Source: Smittia aterrima
Taxonomy: Eukaryota; Arthropoda; Insecta; Diptera; Chironomidae
Reading direction: 5' to 3'
DNA length: 64,000 nucleotides
Assembly (NCBI GenBank): GCA_033063855.1
Contig: CP093831.1
Location: 25,110,001 to 25,174,000, forward strand
Shown here piece after piece: positions 10,142 to 21,828 of the stretch. Below the pieces are notes generated by a model. That model ran no database searches. It saw only the letters and a list, made by a program, of their open reading frames with translations, and was not told the origin of the DNA. A program made the position numbers and the translations under genes. Position 1 is the first letter of the stretch. Each line of letters begins with the position of its first letter.

Positions 10142-12171
10142 ATGAAACGTTTGTTTTTAATATTTTGGATTGCAAGTGCAGTTTGCCAAATACAAATTGA
10201 AGACAGTGAAAAGGAGAAATCATTGTCCTTGGCATTTGAGAACGTCACAAGACATTTATTTCAATTGGAGACACGAATGTTCATCAACAATTATGGAGTC
10301 GACTCAAATACGATGACGTGGCTTTTGCTTAAGAGCTTGAACGAGAAGGGAATGCCATACACGCTGCAGAACCTCGAGATTGTCACGGAAAGCTTGAACA
10401 AGAAAGGAATGCAGAATCTTGAGATTGGCACCAAGAAAATTCTTCTCGACTCTTCGGCATTCTTGACCTTTGACTCATTTCAAAAGCTCCAAAAGCTTAA
10501 CATGAAATTGGCTCTGATAAACGATTATTACAAGCCAATCCAGTTATTTGTTTACTGTCAAAGAGCAACCACCAAAGAAATAAATTCTTTGGCAAAAGAT
10601 GTTAACGTAAGGCATTTAAAGAATGATACTCCAGTGTGTGAGCCAGATTATAAAATCGATACAATATGTTACATTCGAGAGGACTTGAAGGACATCATTC
10701 AATACGAATACTTTCTGGTCGATGACGCGAAATTCGTTAAGCTTATGACTTTTCTTTGGTTTTCACCTGAAAAATGCGGTGAACTGCAGTTAACTGAAGT
10801 CAACAGTTTCAACAAACTCACAAAGAAATGGGAGAACGATAAATTCGTAATTGAAAAACTTGAGAACTTGCACAATTGCGAGATTAATTTCGTATCGGAC
10901 CTAGCGGAAGAAAGCTTCACCGTCAAGATCCCAACAATGTTGAGCACCAATCTTAACTATCGCGAGACCTCACGACAGAAGTCCAGTGCAAATATCTCTA
11001 CCATGAAAGGATGTAATGACAGAATAGATATTTTCTACAGAGATCTTTTTAAAGAGTACACTTTCTTTCAAAACTATCGTTCTTAATCTGACTAACTAAC
11101 ATTCCTTTCAGACATCTAAGTATTGTTGGTAGTGATTTCTTCTTTTTTACTACTTGGCCTGTCGAATATCTGCCTCAGCGAATGGCAGTTCCTCCAGCTG
11201 GGTATTACACTGAATACGAGAAACTCTTGATGCCATTCGACTTCTTCACTTGGGCATTGATCGCATCAACGTTTGTGGCAGCATTCATGACGATTCTAAT
11301 TTTGTATTTCGTGGAACGATCAACCAGAGATTTCATCATTGGGTCGAATGTCACGACACCATCGCTCAACGTCATTCAGATTTTTTTCGGAATCTCACAA
11401 TCAGTTTTGCCGAGGAGAAACTTCGCGAGATACTTGACAATGATGTTCATCCTCTTCTGCTTGATCATCAGAACTGCGTGGCAAGGAAAAATGTACGAGT
11501 TCATGCAGAAAGATGTCGCGAAACCTGAAATTCAAACTATCGAGCAAATGATCGAGCAAGGCTACACGTTCTACATGGAAAGTGATTTCGATTTTTTCAA
11601 TCCGGAGACAGAAATTGCCAAAAGGTCTAAAATATTTTATTTTATTTTTGACAAATTAAAGATTTCACTAAATTTTAGGGGAAAAATTGAACTTGATTTC
11701 ACATACGACTACATCGAGGACAAAATCTTTGAACCCGGTTTTAAAGGAGCTTTACAAACGAATCCCACTTACGAAGCAGAAATGGCAAACAAAACTAAAG
11801 GAAAGTTTGCAGAACGAGTGAGAAAAGAAGTTCTAGTCACTACAATGTGCGGCATCAAATTTCGAAGTCATCATCATTTTACCGGAATCCTTGACTTGAA
11901 GTCACAGCAGCTCTTCACAGCTGGAATCATCCAACATGCGACCGAGAGTGTTTGGAAGGAAAAGATTCGCAATCAAACGTTGAAACATTTGATAATTCAA
12001 GGACCAAGAGTGTTGAACATGAAAATGCTTGAGCCAGGATTTGTCATCTGGTCGACAAGCTTAACTTTAATACTCGGTGCATTCGCATTGGAATGGTTGA
12101 TCACTTTGAAAGATTACATCGTGTTCAATTACATTTTACGAGAAATTTTCCGTATGCAGTTTGTTGGTTAA
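10142..12171 (+). CDS. Divergent ionotropic receptor, plus-type, 639 aa
   Basis: Three exons, 10142-11055, 11112-11624 and 11679-12171, give 639 residues. Signal peptide MKRLFLIFWIASAVCQ. The extracellular half has an inserted partial repeat near residues 85-100 relative to the gene at 489. TM1 follows MPFDFFTW, then comes a pore-like segment; TM2 precedes LIIRTAWQG, and TM3 is WSTSLTLILGAFALEW near the C-terminus. Intron 2 (54 bp) is a multiple of three with no stop codon, so an unspliced message would still be open and would add 18 residues. The boundaries used here match the paralogue. Membrane chemoreceptor subunit. Confidence 0.86.
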
Positions 12172-12290
12172 AATTGAAACCTTTTGCATAAATAGAAAGC
12201 AAAGCTGAGCCCACTCTAGTCAGTTGCAGTTAAATGAATAAAAATTATTTAATTTTCACTAAAACGTTGACAATCTTTTAAATCTTTAAT

Positions 12291-13926
12291 TTATCTTTCT
12301 TCGAATTGGATCCAAATGTCTCTTGGGAAAGTTGTGAGTCCACAACAATTATCGAAAGCATTTTCTTTCTTTTCTCCAACTGGCTTTACATTAAAGTTCT
12401 GGAGCAACGCAGTAATGCAAAGAAACATTGTGTTCCGAGAAAATGTTTCACCAGCGCAAAGTCGTCGACCAGCTCCGAAAGGAATTGAAAAATCTTTCTT
12501 CACCGACAGTCTTCCTTTGTAATCTAAATATCTCTCTGGACGGAAGACTTCAGGATCTTTCCAAAGCTCTTTGTCGTTGTGTAAAGCGTGAAGTCCAGCT
12601 AATGCGAAAGTATCTTTCGGAATGTCGTAACCTTGAATGAAAATCAATGAAAACAATTCGCGGTTTTTAATTTTTGTGACTCACCAGCCAAAGTTGTCGC
12701 TGACAAAGTTCTGTGAGGCACAGAAGCTGGCGATAATGTTTCATAACGTAAAGTTTCTCTTAAAGCTGCTTCGGTGTAAGGCAAACTAAATGAAAATTTA
12801 TAAAATGTTTGTTTCAGTAAAATTAATTTTCTTCTCACTTCACTCTGTCGTCTAATCCTGGCAATCGACTAGATCCCACAACTAATTCAATTTCCTCTTG
12901 AATTTTCTTTAAAACATTTTGGTTGTAGGCCACAATTCGAAAGAAAAAGGAAGTCGTCGCTTGAAGAGATGTCATCGAAGGTAAAAGAAGATCCGACATG
13001 ATCATCATCAGTTGATCATATTGAAAATCTGAATTCTCTTCACTTTCCTTTAGTTCTTTTATGTAGACGTCAAGAAAACTTCGAACGTGATCAGATTGAT
13101 AAGTTTTAATTTGCCGATCAACAATTTCCTTCATGAAGTTGTACATCGTCATCGAAGATTCTCTGCACTGATTGTAACCTGAAGCTTCAGGAAAGAGTAA
13201 ACGGAACCAAGGAATCAAACTGAAGACATTTCCGTATTCGTGGCTATTCTCTTGGAATACAAAAGCTGCCTCTCCAACTTTAAATAGTTTATCTTGTTCC
13301 TCTCTTGATATTCTCTCGTTGACACAAACTTGGAGCATGCAATTACCCAAAGGAGCGCAGAGAGCTTTCGGCAGACAAACAAGTCCATTTGGCTTAAAAT
13401 ATTTGATTTCGTGATCGTATTTTGGTCCGTCCTTGATAAGATTGATTAAGCTTGTCATTTCGTCTGCTACTTCAATTTCAAATTCATGATAACGACGACC
13501 AAAGCCGAAGTCGCGAAGATTTCGTAAAGTGAATCTTCGCTGATGTTTCCAGAAATCGCCATCGACGAAGAAAATTCCTTTGGACGTTTTAAAATCTGGA
13601 TCCCTCAACCTCGCAAGTAAAGTGTCATTTCGTCCATCGAAGTCTTGGTTTAAAACCATTTCACGAACACTTTTCGCATCGTTGGCAACGACAGTCACGA
13701 AGGCGCCGGTGTAAAATCCAATCACTGAGCTTTTGTAATATTCACAAAGTTTATTGATAGCCAAATGTTTCTTCTTGTAGTTGAGTAAGAGAATCAAAAA
13801 GAAACTTCCAAGTAGAGGAATTCTCGGAGGCCCCGGTGGAAAGTTTGGCGGTCGATAGAAGCAATATTTGTAGCTTCGATAAATGAACAACGCGACGAAA
13901 ATTACAACAAGCACAGGCGAGACCAT
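12291..13926 (-). CDS. Cytochrome P450, CYP2-clan (CYP304/305-like), 509 aa
   Basis: Exons 12839-13926, 12685-12785 and 12291-12631 join in frame to 509 residues. An N-terminal membrane anchor (about 1-22) precedes the proline hinge FPPGPPRIP. Helix C WKHQRR, the ExxR (ETLR), FRPERY and the haem loop FGAGRRLCAGE (Cys about 455) are all present. The I-helix does not show the usual AGxxT motif (around LLLPSMTSLQATT), which may affect oxygen activation. I start at the ATG at 13924-13926; an upstream codon is GTG. It is an ER-membrane monooxygenase of unknown substrate. The RNLRDFGFG and FFVDGDFW signatures recall CYP304/305, from memory only. A deleted copy lies at 19013-19394. Confidence 0.88.
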
Positions 13927-14147
13927 TTTCACGACTAAACGCTTTTATTAGAATGTTTATCATTGAGATTTTTTTTATCATTGAGTTATCATTGAACTAC
14001 GCATCAAAAAAATTATCTTTCGTGAACAATTTTTAAAACTTTCCATTATCAAACGTTGCTTTTATCAATCTTTATCGAGATTTTGTAATGATATTGCATC
14101 ACAATTGCAATCTGTTATTTACTTTTTAAAATATTAAGTGTGAACAC

Positions 14148-16136
14148 TTAACGAGTAAAACAAACAACTTGATTAGGCCTTCGATTTATAACGACCCTGA
14201 CAATGAATTGAAGAATAAAGAAAATCCACTCGAGAATGAAGAAGATCACGGCAATCGCGACAAAGAAAATCCAAACCTGAAAGCTTGTGCTCAAATCGTG
14301 AAAAGTCAGAACTTTTGGTCCATCATCTTCCGGTCTCAATAGAACTTTTGTTTCATCTCGAACAAATTTTCCAACGATTCCTGCTTCGAATAATCGAGCA
14401 ACCATTTCGTTGTAAGGTTCGTACATAAAATCGAACTTTAAAAACGCCAAACCTACTAAATCTGTTCCAAAACTTTCCTCAAGAATCTTTGGCTGAAATT
14501 CTTCATTGTCTCTTTGTTTTTTAAAATTGAGATGATAATTCAAGAAAACGTCTTGTGTAAGAATTGCTCGTTTGGATCCGATGAAAAAAAAATTGTTCAA
14601 ATGTGAATTGGGTGAAGACAAACTTAAGCCGGGTAGATTACGTTTCTTCGTTCTAAAACAGAATATAATAAAAATCGAAACTAAAATAAATAAATATCTT
14701 CAAACCTTCTAAAGAACTCTGTATTTTTGAAGTAATCAAATGCGTGTTTATTTGCGTAGACCTCAAAACCTTGGTTGATGAGATCGTTAACTTTTGTCAC
14801 GATTGGTTTTCTCAACTCCTTCCGAAGAAGATCGAACTGAACTCCTTGGTAAGCAGTTCTCATGATCAGGCTGAATAGCAAGAACAACATTAGAAGATAT
14901 CGAGCAAAGTTTCTTCTTGGCAATGCCATTTGACTTCCTCCGAACCACCCGATCCTGTTGGAAAATTTAAAATAATAAATAGAAATTGAATTCGTTGGTT
15001 ACTTACGCCATGTTCATCAGAGGAGATTGCACATTCGGCCCACAGACAAAATCTCGAATTTCTTTCGGAACAAACTTGAGAACCAAGATCGTGACAACTC
15101 CTGCCATGAACGTGATGATCATCCAGATCCAAGTGTCGTAATCGAAAGGCAGAATGAGCTTCTCGAACGGAGTGTAGAGTTCCCCAGGAGGAATCAGGAA
15201 AATGTCACGTTTTGATGAAACTGGATGAGTCAGAACTAATCCGGGTTTATCGTATACTTTACGATTCGCAAAGACAACTAGTTGAAATTCATTTGGTTTA
15301 TAAACAAATTTTTTGGTATCACTTTCAACGAAGTATTGCGACTTAAAGTTGAGAGAATCTGCTATCGCTTCGTTGATTTTTATTAGAAATCCGCCTCCAG
15401 CATCCCATCCAGTTTTGCTTTTATTGTTCTTTTTTAATGAGATGTAGGGAGGCTGATGGAGTTGAACGGATCTGATCTTTAATTCGCATCCTTTAAAGTT
15501 TTTGAATCTTTTCGGGAAAAACTCTTTTGCTTCCCAGATTTTCTTTCCCATTGTCATTTCGTTTACTTCGATTTCCTTCAACTCTCGGCAATCCGGCTGA
15601 TGGAACTTCTGAAACGTTATCAGTTTAATCTTCTTGTTCGACACCTTGAGTAGAAAAGTGAACTGAATCGATAGATCAGTTAACAAAAGTTTTCTTAGTT
15701 CGGTTCTGTCTCTGAAGGCAATGTCTTTAATGTAGATCAGATAGTGACCGTTGATCGGCATGTTTAACGTATAACTCACGAATAATTTAGAACACGCAAA
15801 GTTAGTTTCACACAACACAACGGCCGATCGATTTGTTTTAGTTTCCAGATTTTTTCTATTGATCTTTCTGATCTTGTGTATTTGAAACGGAAAGTTCAAA
15901 GGTTTAACTTTCACAATGTCATTCACTAAATCTCTTAAAACATTTGCATTTTCTCCAACTATGAAAATGTCGAATCTTTCATCACGTTTCACGTAATATT
16001 CGCTAATAACTTGATTGATTCCAATTGCAACTAAATTTGGTTCGCTTTTCTTTTGATTAATCAAGACCAAACTTTTAACTCCACAAATTTTCAGAAAACT
16101 TTCAAACAAAAGAAGAAACAAAAAAATTGTCTTCAT
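14148..16136 (-). CDS. Divergent ionotropic receptor, minus-type 2, 627 aa
   Basis: Three exons, 15007-16136, 14706-14954 and 14148-14652, with introns of 52 and 53 bp, give 627 residues. The signal peptide MKTIFLFLLLFESFLKICG is followed by an extracellular region with the FLIPPGELY and ILPFDYDTWIW motifs. TM1 (MIITFMAGVVTILVLKF), a pore-like segment split by intron 1, TM2 before MRTAYQG, and a C-terminal TM (VWIFFVAIAVIFFILEW) follow. The extra intron and different N-terminus separate this subfamily from the 4148 type. Its intact paralogue is 19600-21566. The first intron falls in the pore region. Confidence 0.86.
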
Positions 16137-16317
16137 CTTAAGGCTGAAGAAAGAGAAATGAACCTCAGACGACTAGTACAAAAGTTCTGTCTAGAAAACT
16201 TGTTTGATTGATCAGCAACATTTATTATTAATTATTCAGAAAAACCAGAAAACTATTTTTTGTATTTACTTTCAATCCTGCAATCAACCGTTTAGCGACA
16301 TCGACAAACAAATTGTT

Positions 16318-16712
16318 GCTTGTATGATAATTGTTCTGATAATTTGATGCAGAATAAAGTAAATCCACTCAAAAACAAAAAAGATCATGGCAATAGCGAC
16401 GGAGAAAAGCCAAACTTAAAAACTTGTGTTTAAATCGTGAAAGGTCAGAACTTTTGGACCATCATCCAGAACTTCTGTTGCATCTTGAACAAATTTTCCA
16501 ACAATTCCAGCTTCGAATAATACTAAATCTTTTCCGAAAGTTTCCCCAAGAATCTTTGAAGTTCTTTGGTGTCTTTTTTGTTTTTTCAAATTAAGATAAT
16601 TATTATCGGGAAAAAGAAGTGTTCTGTCTCTCCAAAGCTGCTTCGCTTTTGCGTCTGCAGACTTATTATGACTGCGATGCCCTCTCAACAACAAATTCAT
16701 GAAGACTACAGC
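16318..16712 (-). pseudogene. Fragment of a minus-type 2 ionotropic receptor
   Basis: This decayed piece matches the last exon of the IRs at 14148 and 19600, including GIVGKFVQDATEV and DDGPKVLTFHDL, with deletions and a stop before the final TM helix. No upstream exons were found. It lies just upstream of the minus IR at 14148-16136 and marks a third, lost copy of the unit. Confidence 0.75.
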
Positions 16713-16996
16713 TGCTCTCGCTCGAATCTGAATATTTTCGCGAGAATAGAAATTCTATTTTCATGTCTGACGTTTATTTGAAATGAAAAAAAGTCGAGAG
16801 AAATAATTTCATTGAGCGATTTATGTTGAATCAAATTTCATTAGATTTGATTTACATTCCACAATCGCACGAACTTTTCTTATATTTCCTGCATTCCTAA
16901 CCGGCAATGCATGCTCAATCGATGATTGTCGATCAGTTTAAAAATAAAGGCTAGAAGAAGAAGTGTCTTACGTGGAGATGCAATTTCGGCTCGGCA

Positions 16997-17034
16997 TATA
17001 AATTCATACGCTGGCAGTGAAGGGTAAGTCAGTT
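16997..17034 (+). promoter_or_regulatory. TATA box and arthropod initiator
   Basis: TATAAA at 16997-17002 is followed by TCAGTT at 17029-17034. The spacing of 34 bases from the first T to the initiator A fits a focused Pol II promoter. The mirrored copy occurs in arm 2 near 17685-17722. This is the clearest core promoter in the window. Confidence 0.6.
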
Positions 17035-17097
17035 TTGAAGTGATTTTCAGAGTGAACCAAGTAAAAAAAACTCGAAGTGAAAAATTCAATTTTCAAG

Positions 17098-17235
17098 ATG
17101 AGTGAAGCAGCGAAAAGTGTTAAAACCGTTGCCAGCAAATGGCTGGCGTCCCTTAACAACTCAGCCCGTGTTATGGCCCGCTGTAAGAACATCAGGAGAT
17201 ATTCCGAGCTTGTTGTTAACAGAAAGTTAGTGTGA
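17098..17235 (+). CDS. Small unrecognised ORF, arm 1, 45 aa
   Basis: I do not recognise this protein. It starts MSEAAKSVKTVASKWLASLN and continues with a basic stretch (ARCKNIRRYSEL), then stops a few codons after the inverted repeat ends. It is lysine/arginine rich with an amphipathic start and no membrane segment. It lies 67 bases downstream of a TATA/initiator promoter. It could be the first exon of a longer gene: a TTTTCGTTTAG acceptor lies near 17287. It differs from the arm 2 copy at a few codons. Confidence 0.45.
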   Translation: MSEAAKSVKTVASKWLASLNNSARVMARCKNIRRYSELVVNRKLV

Positions 17236-17478
17236 GATGGAGACTTTCGTGGAATAGTGAAATAAACATTTTTCTTTTTTCGTTTAGGTATCGCATGACA
17301 TGGACCCAACTTAAGGCGTGCGGCTAAAGCTAACGTGCCTGGATGTTGTTCAGCATTTTGTGGACCGGTGCAGAATACAAGAATCTTTGTCGCAATTCTC
17401 TTATTTTCTGTCGAAGGTGAATATACGAATCATCTCGAGATAAGAGAGCGCGTGTGGATAATTTTTTCTTTCTTTCTT

Positions 17479-17619
17479 TTAAGGCTTGGGTGTCCATTCT
17501 TGAACAAGCTCGGAATATCTCCTGATGTTTTTATAGCGGGCCATAACACGGGCTGAGTTGTTAAGGGACGCCAGCCATTTGCTGGCAACGGTTTTAACAT
17601 TTTTCGCTGCTTCGCTCAT
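17479..17619 (-). CDS. Small unrecognised ORF, arm 2, 46 aa
   Basis: This is the reversed twin of 17098-17235. It starts MSEAAKNVKTVASKW and differs by Ser-to-Asn and Cys-to-Tyr changes. Beyond the repeat end it reads QEWTPKP and stops. Arm 1 has a similar TGGACCCAACTTAAGG string about 100 bases further on, past a possible intron, so arm 2 may be the intron-free form. Function unknown. Confidence 0.45.
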   Translation of the reverse strand: MSEAAKNVKTVASKWLASLNNSARVMARYKNIRRYSELVQEWTPKP

Positions 17620-17879
17620 CTTGAAGATTGAATTTTCACTTCGAGTTTTTTTTACTTGGTTCACTCTGAAAATCACTTCAAAACTGACTTACCCTTCACT
17701 GCCAGCGTATCAATTTATATGCCGAGCCGAGATTGCATCTCCACGTAAGACACTTCTTCTTCAAGCATTTTCTCTCGCTTTTCTTTTCCATAACCTTTAC
17801 TCAATCGAATTTCAATACACTTCCTAAATCCCTCGCTTTACAACAAATTAACTTTCACTTGTCAAAGTTCGTTTTGTAG

Positions 17880-18938
17880 TGATTATTTCTATTTTATGGT
17901 TTGGCCTGTCGAATATCTACCTCAGCGATTAACAGTTCTTCCAGCAGGATACTACACTGAATACGAGAAGCTAATTATGCCTTTCGACCTCATCACTTGG
18001 ATTTTGATCGCTTCAACGTTTGTGGATTTCTTCCTGACAATTCTGATTTTGTATTTCGTCAAACGATCGATCAGAGATTTCGTCATTGGTTCAAATATCA
18101 CGACACAATCGCTAAACGTCATTCAGAATTTTTTCGGGATCTCTCGACTAGCGAGATACTTGACAATGTTGTTCATCCTCTTCTGCATTAATACAGCATG
18201 GCAAGAAGAAATGTGTGAGTTCGTGCAGAAAGATATCGCAAAACCTGAAATTCAGACAATCGAACAAATGATTGAGCAAGGACATTGTACTTTCAACATG
18301 GAAAGTGATTTCGATTTCTTCAATCAGGAGACAGAAATTGCTAAAAGGTCTAAAATATTTTCTCTTTATTTTTTTTTGACAAATGTAAGATTTCACTTAA
18401 TTTTAGGGGAACAATTGATCTTGAATTTACATACGACAACATCGAGGACAAAATCTTTGAAACTGGTTTTAAAGGAGCTTTACAAACGAATCCCACTTAC
18501 GAAACAGACATGGCAGTCAAGACGAAAGGACAATTTGCAAAACGACTGAGAAAAGAAGTTCTAGTCACTACAATCTGTGACATCAAACCTCGAAGTCATC
18601 ATCATTTTACCGGAATAATTGATTTGAAGTCTCAACAACTCTTCACCGCTGGAATCATCCAACATGCGACCGAGAATGTTGGGAAGGAGATAAAAGCGCA
18701 AACGTTGAAACATTTGATAATTCAAGAACCAAGAGTGTTGAACATGGAAATGCCTGAGCCAGGATTCATGAACTGGTCGACAAGCTTAACTTTGACCTTC
18801 ATCGCATTCGCATTGGAATGTCTGCTGACTTTGGAAGATTACATCGTAGCCAAATACATTTTACAAGAATTTCTCCGAATGCAGTTAAAAATTGAAACAT
18901 TTTGCTTAAATAGAAAACGGAGTTCAGCCGTTGAATGA
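17880..18938 (+). pseudogene. 5'-truncated plus-type ionotropic receptor (channel half only)
   Basis: Homology to the IR at 10142 begins near 17880, at the start of exon 2; the ligand-binding exon is gone. From the ATG at 17896, exons 17896-18347 and 18407-18938 still join into an open 327-codon frame with TM1, TM2 and TM3. Inside, about nine residues before TM2 are deleted (ISRLARYL). The ancestral stop has been passed because of a small deletion, which adds a novel tail. Without a signal peptide or ligand domain a working receptor is unlikely, but the frame is open, so a truncated product cannot be excluded. Confidence 0.75.
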
Positions 18939-19012
18939 CTGTAAGTTGCAGTTAAATTAATAAAAGTTATTTAATTTTCACTAAAACGTTTACAATCTTT
19001 TAAATCTTTAAA

Positions 19013-19394
19013 TTATCTTGCTTCGAATCGGATCCAAATGTCTCTTGGGAAAGTTGTAAGTCCACAACAATTATCGAAAACATTTTCTTTCTTTTCTCCA
19101 ACTGGCTTTACATTAAAATTCTGGTGCAACGCAGTAATGCAAAGAAACATTGTGTTCCGAGAAAATGTTTCACCAGCGCAAAGTCGTCGACCAGCTCCGA
19201 AGGAAATTGAAAAATCTTTTATTATTTGCCAAATGTTTCTTCTTGTAGTTGAGTAAGAGAATCAAAAAGAAACTTCCAAGTAGAGGAATTCTCGGAGGCC
19301 CCGGTGGAAAGTTTGGCGGTCGATAGAAGCAATATTTGTAGCTTCGATAAATGAACAACGCGACGAAAATTGCAACTAGCACAGGCGAGACCAT
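19013..19394 (-). pseudogene. Cytochrome P450 pseudogene with internal deletion
   Basis: The first ~53 codons (anchor, FPPGPPRIP hinge) and the last ~70 codons (from the haem loop on) match the P450 at 12291-13926 almost perfectly. They are joined near 19218-19226, with about 1.26 kb of coding sequence and both introns missing. The reading frame shifts at the junction and stops at 19170. It is part of the duplicated IR-P450-IR block. Confidence 0.9.
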
Positions 19395-19599
19395 TTTCAC
19401 GACTAAACGCTTTTATTAAAAATTTTGTCTTTGAGAGTGTATCATTGAACTACGCATCAAAAAAATTATCATTTGTAAACAATTTTCAAAACTTTCATTT
19501 TCAAACGTTGCGTTTATCAATCTTTATCGAAATTTTGTAATGATCTTGCATCACAATTGCAATCAGTTATTTACTTTTCAAAATCTTGAGTGTGAACAC

Positions 19600-21566
19600 T
19601 TAACGAGTAAAACAAACAACTTGATTAGGCCTTCGAATAAAAACGACCCTGACAATGAATTGCAGAACAAAGAAAATCCACTCGAGAACAAAGAAGATCA
19701 CGGCAATTGCGACAAAGAAAATCCAAACCTGAAAACTTGTGCTCAAATCGTGAAAAGTCAAAACTTTTGGGCCATCATCTTCCGGTCGCAATCGAACTTC
19801 TGTTTCATCTCGAACGAATTTTCCAACAATTCCTGCTTCGAACAACCGAGCAACCATTTCGTTGTAAGGTTCGTACATAAAATTGTGTCTTTTAAATTTC
19901 AATCCAATTAAATCTGTTCCGAAAGTTTCCTCAAGAACTTTTGGATGAAAATCCTCTCTCCAACGTTTGAAATAATTATTCAAATGAACGTCGTAGATAA
20001 AATACGCTCGTTTGGATCCGACTGGTAAAAGCTTGTTCAGATGTGAAATGTAAGAACGCTTTGGTCCACGATTGGGCCGATCTTGCCGTCGCTCTTCGAA
20101 GCTAAATAAGAAAAATTATCAAATCTTGGATCTAAAGCACAAATTTGAACATCAAACCTTTTGTAGATTTCTGTATTTTTGAGGTAATCGAGATCTCTTT
20201 CGGGCATAAAAATGTCGAAACCTTGGTCGATGAGATCGTTAACTGTCTTAACAATTGGTTTTCTCAACTCCTTTCGAAGAATATCGAACTGAACTCCTTG
20301 GTAAGCTGTCCTCATGATCAGACTGAACAACAAAAACAAAATTAGAAGATATCGAGCAAAGTTTCTTCTTGGCAATGCCATTTGACTTCCTCCGAACCAT
20401 CCGATCCTATTGAAAGATTCGAATTGTTCAATTGACAACTGAAATTACTCAATAACTTACGCCATGTTCATCAGAGGAGATTGCACATTCGGTCCAAAGA
20501 CAAAATCTCGAATTTCTTTCGGAACGAACTTAAGAACCAAGATCGTGACAACTCCTGCCAAGAACGTGATGATCATCCAGATCCAAGTGTCGTAATCGAA
20601 AGGCAGAAAGAGCTTCTCGAACGGAGTGTAGAGCTCACCAGGAGGAATCAGGAAAATGTCGCGTTTTGATGAAATTGGATGAGTTAGAAGGCCGGGTTTT
20701 AGGTAAAGTTTACGAGGCGCTAAGATGTTTAGATGAAAGTCATTCTCTGGGATCTTTCCCTTTTCGCGAATTATTTTATATTTCACTTTGAAATTAAGCG
20801 AATCTGCTATAGCTTCGTTTATTCTCAACACAAAACCAGTTTTCTCAGTTTTCCGTACCGTTGAAAAGTAAGGTTTCTCATTCACAGGAACAGCAACTTT
20901 AAGTCTACAACCATTAAAGTTTTTGAACCGTTTTGGAAAAAAGTTTTGCGTTTTCCACATTTTTCCATTTTTTGTCATTTCGTTTACTTTTATTTCCTTC
21001 AACTCTCGGCAATTCGGTTGATGAAACATTTCAAGCGTTATCAGTTTAATCTTGTCGTCTGACTCTTCATGTAAAAAGGAGAACTGGATCGAAGTTTCGT
21101 AGGAAAAACTTTTTCTTAGTTCGATTCTGTCTCTGAAGTCAATGTCTTTAATATAGATCAGATAATGACCATTGTAAGGCATGTTCACCGGATAATCACT
21201 TGAGAACAATTTAGAACACGCCAAGTAAGTTTCACACAAGACAACGGCTGATCGATTTATTTTAGTTTCAAGAATATTTTTATCGATCCTTTTGATCTTG
21301 TGCATTTGAAATGGAAAGTTTAAAGGTTTAACTTTCACAATGTCATTCACTAAATCTCTTAAATTATTTCTATTTTTTCCAACTACGAAAATGTCGAATC
21401 GTTCATCACGTTTCACGTAATATTCGCTAATCACTTGATTTATTCCGATTGCAACTAAATTTGATTTGTTGTTTTTTTCATTAATTTTAATCAAGACCAA
21501 ACTTTTAACTCCACAAATTTTCAGGAAACTTTCAAACAAAAGAAGAAACAAAAAAATTGTCTTCAT
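19600..21566 (-). CDS. Divergent ionotropic receptor, minus-type 2, 618 aa
   Basis: Exons 20461-21566, 20158-20406 and 19600-20101 close in frame at 618 residues. The middle exon is 249 bp, the same as in the 14148-16136 paralogue. Signal peptide MKTIFLFLLLFESFLKICG, FLIPPGELY, FLPFDYDTWIW, TM1, pore, TM2 with MRTAYQG, and a C-terminal TM are present. The two proteins are nearly identical in the channel and differ through the middle of the extracellular region (residues about 235-300). It is the one intact member of the second duplicated block. Probable chemoreceptor subunit. Confidence 0.87.
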
Positions 21567-21828
21567 CTTAAGGCTGACGAAATGAAAGTGAACTTCAGGC
21601 GACTAATACAAAAGTTCTGTCTAGAAAACTTGTTAGATTGATCAGCAACATTTGTTAATATGTAAAATGACAAGCCAAGTGGAGATTACACGGTTGGAGA
21701 TTATTATTGATGTAGGAATAAAGAATCTTTTATTTTACTTTTATTATATCTTTTTACAAAACGAATTTGATCAGTAAATATTCAATTGGAATTTATTAGT
21801 GGAGTGTCAGTGATAACATTTTGCATCA

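Larger units (their letters stand above)
16954..17762. repeat. Inverted duplication of a small promoter-plus-ORF unit
   Basis: Arm 1 (16954-17214) and arm 2 (17503-17762, reversed) are near-identical, about 260 bp each, around a 288-bp spacer. Each arm holds the same TATA box, initiator, leader and the first ~40 codons of a small ORF, so the two ORFs point toward each other. The insertion sits where the plus IR at 17880 has lost its first exon. Confidence 0.85.
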
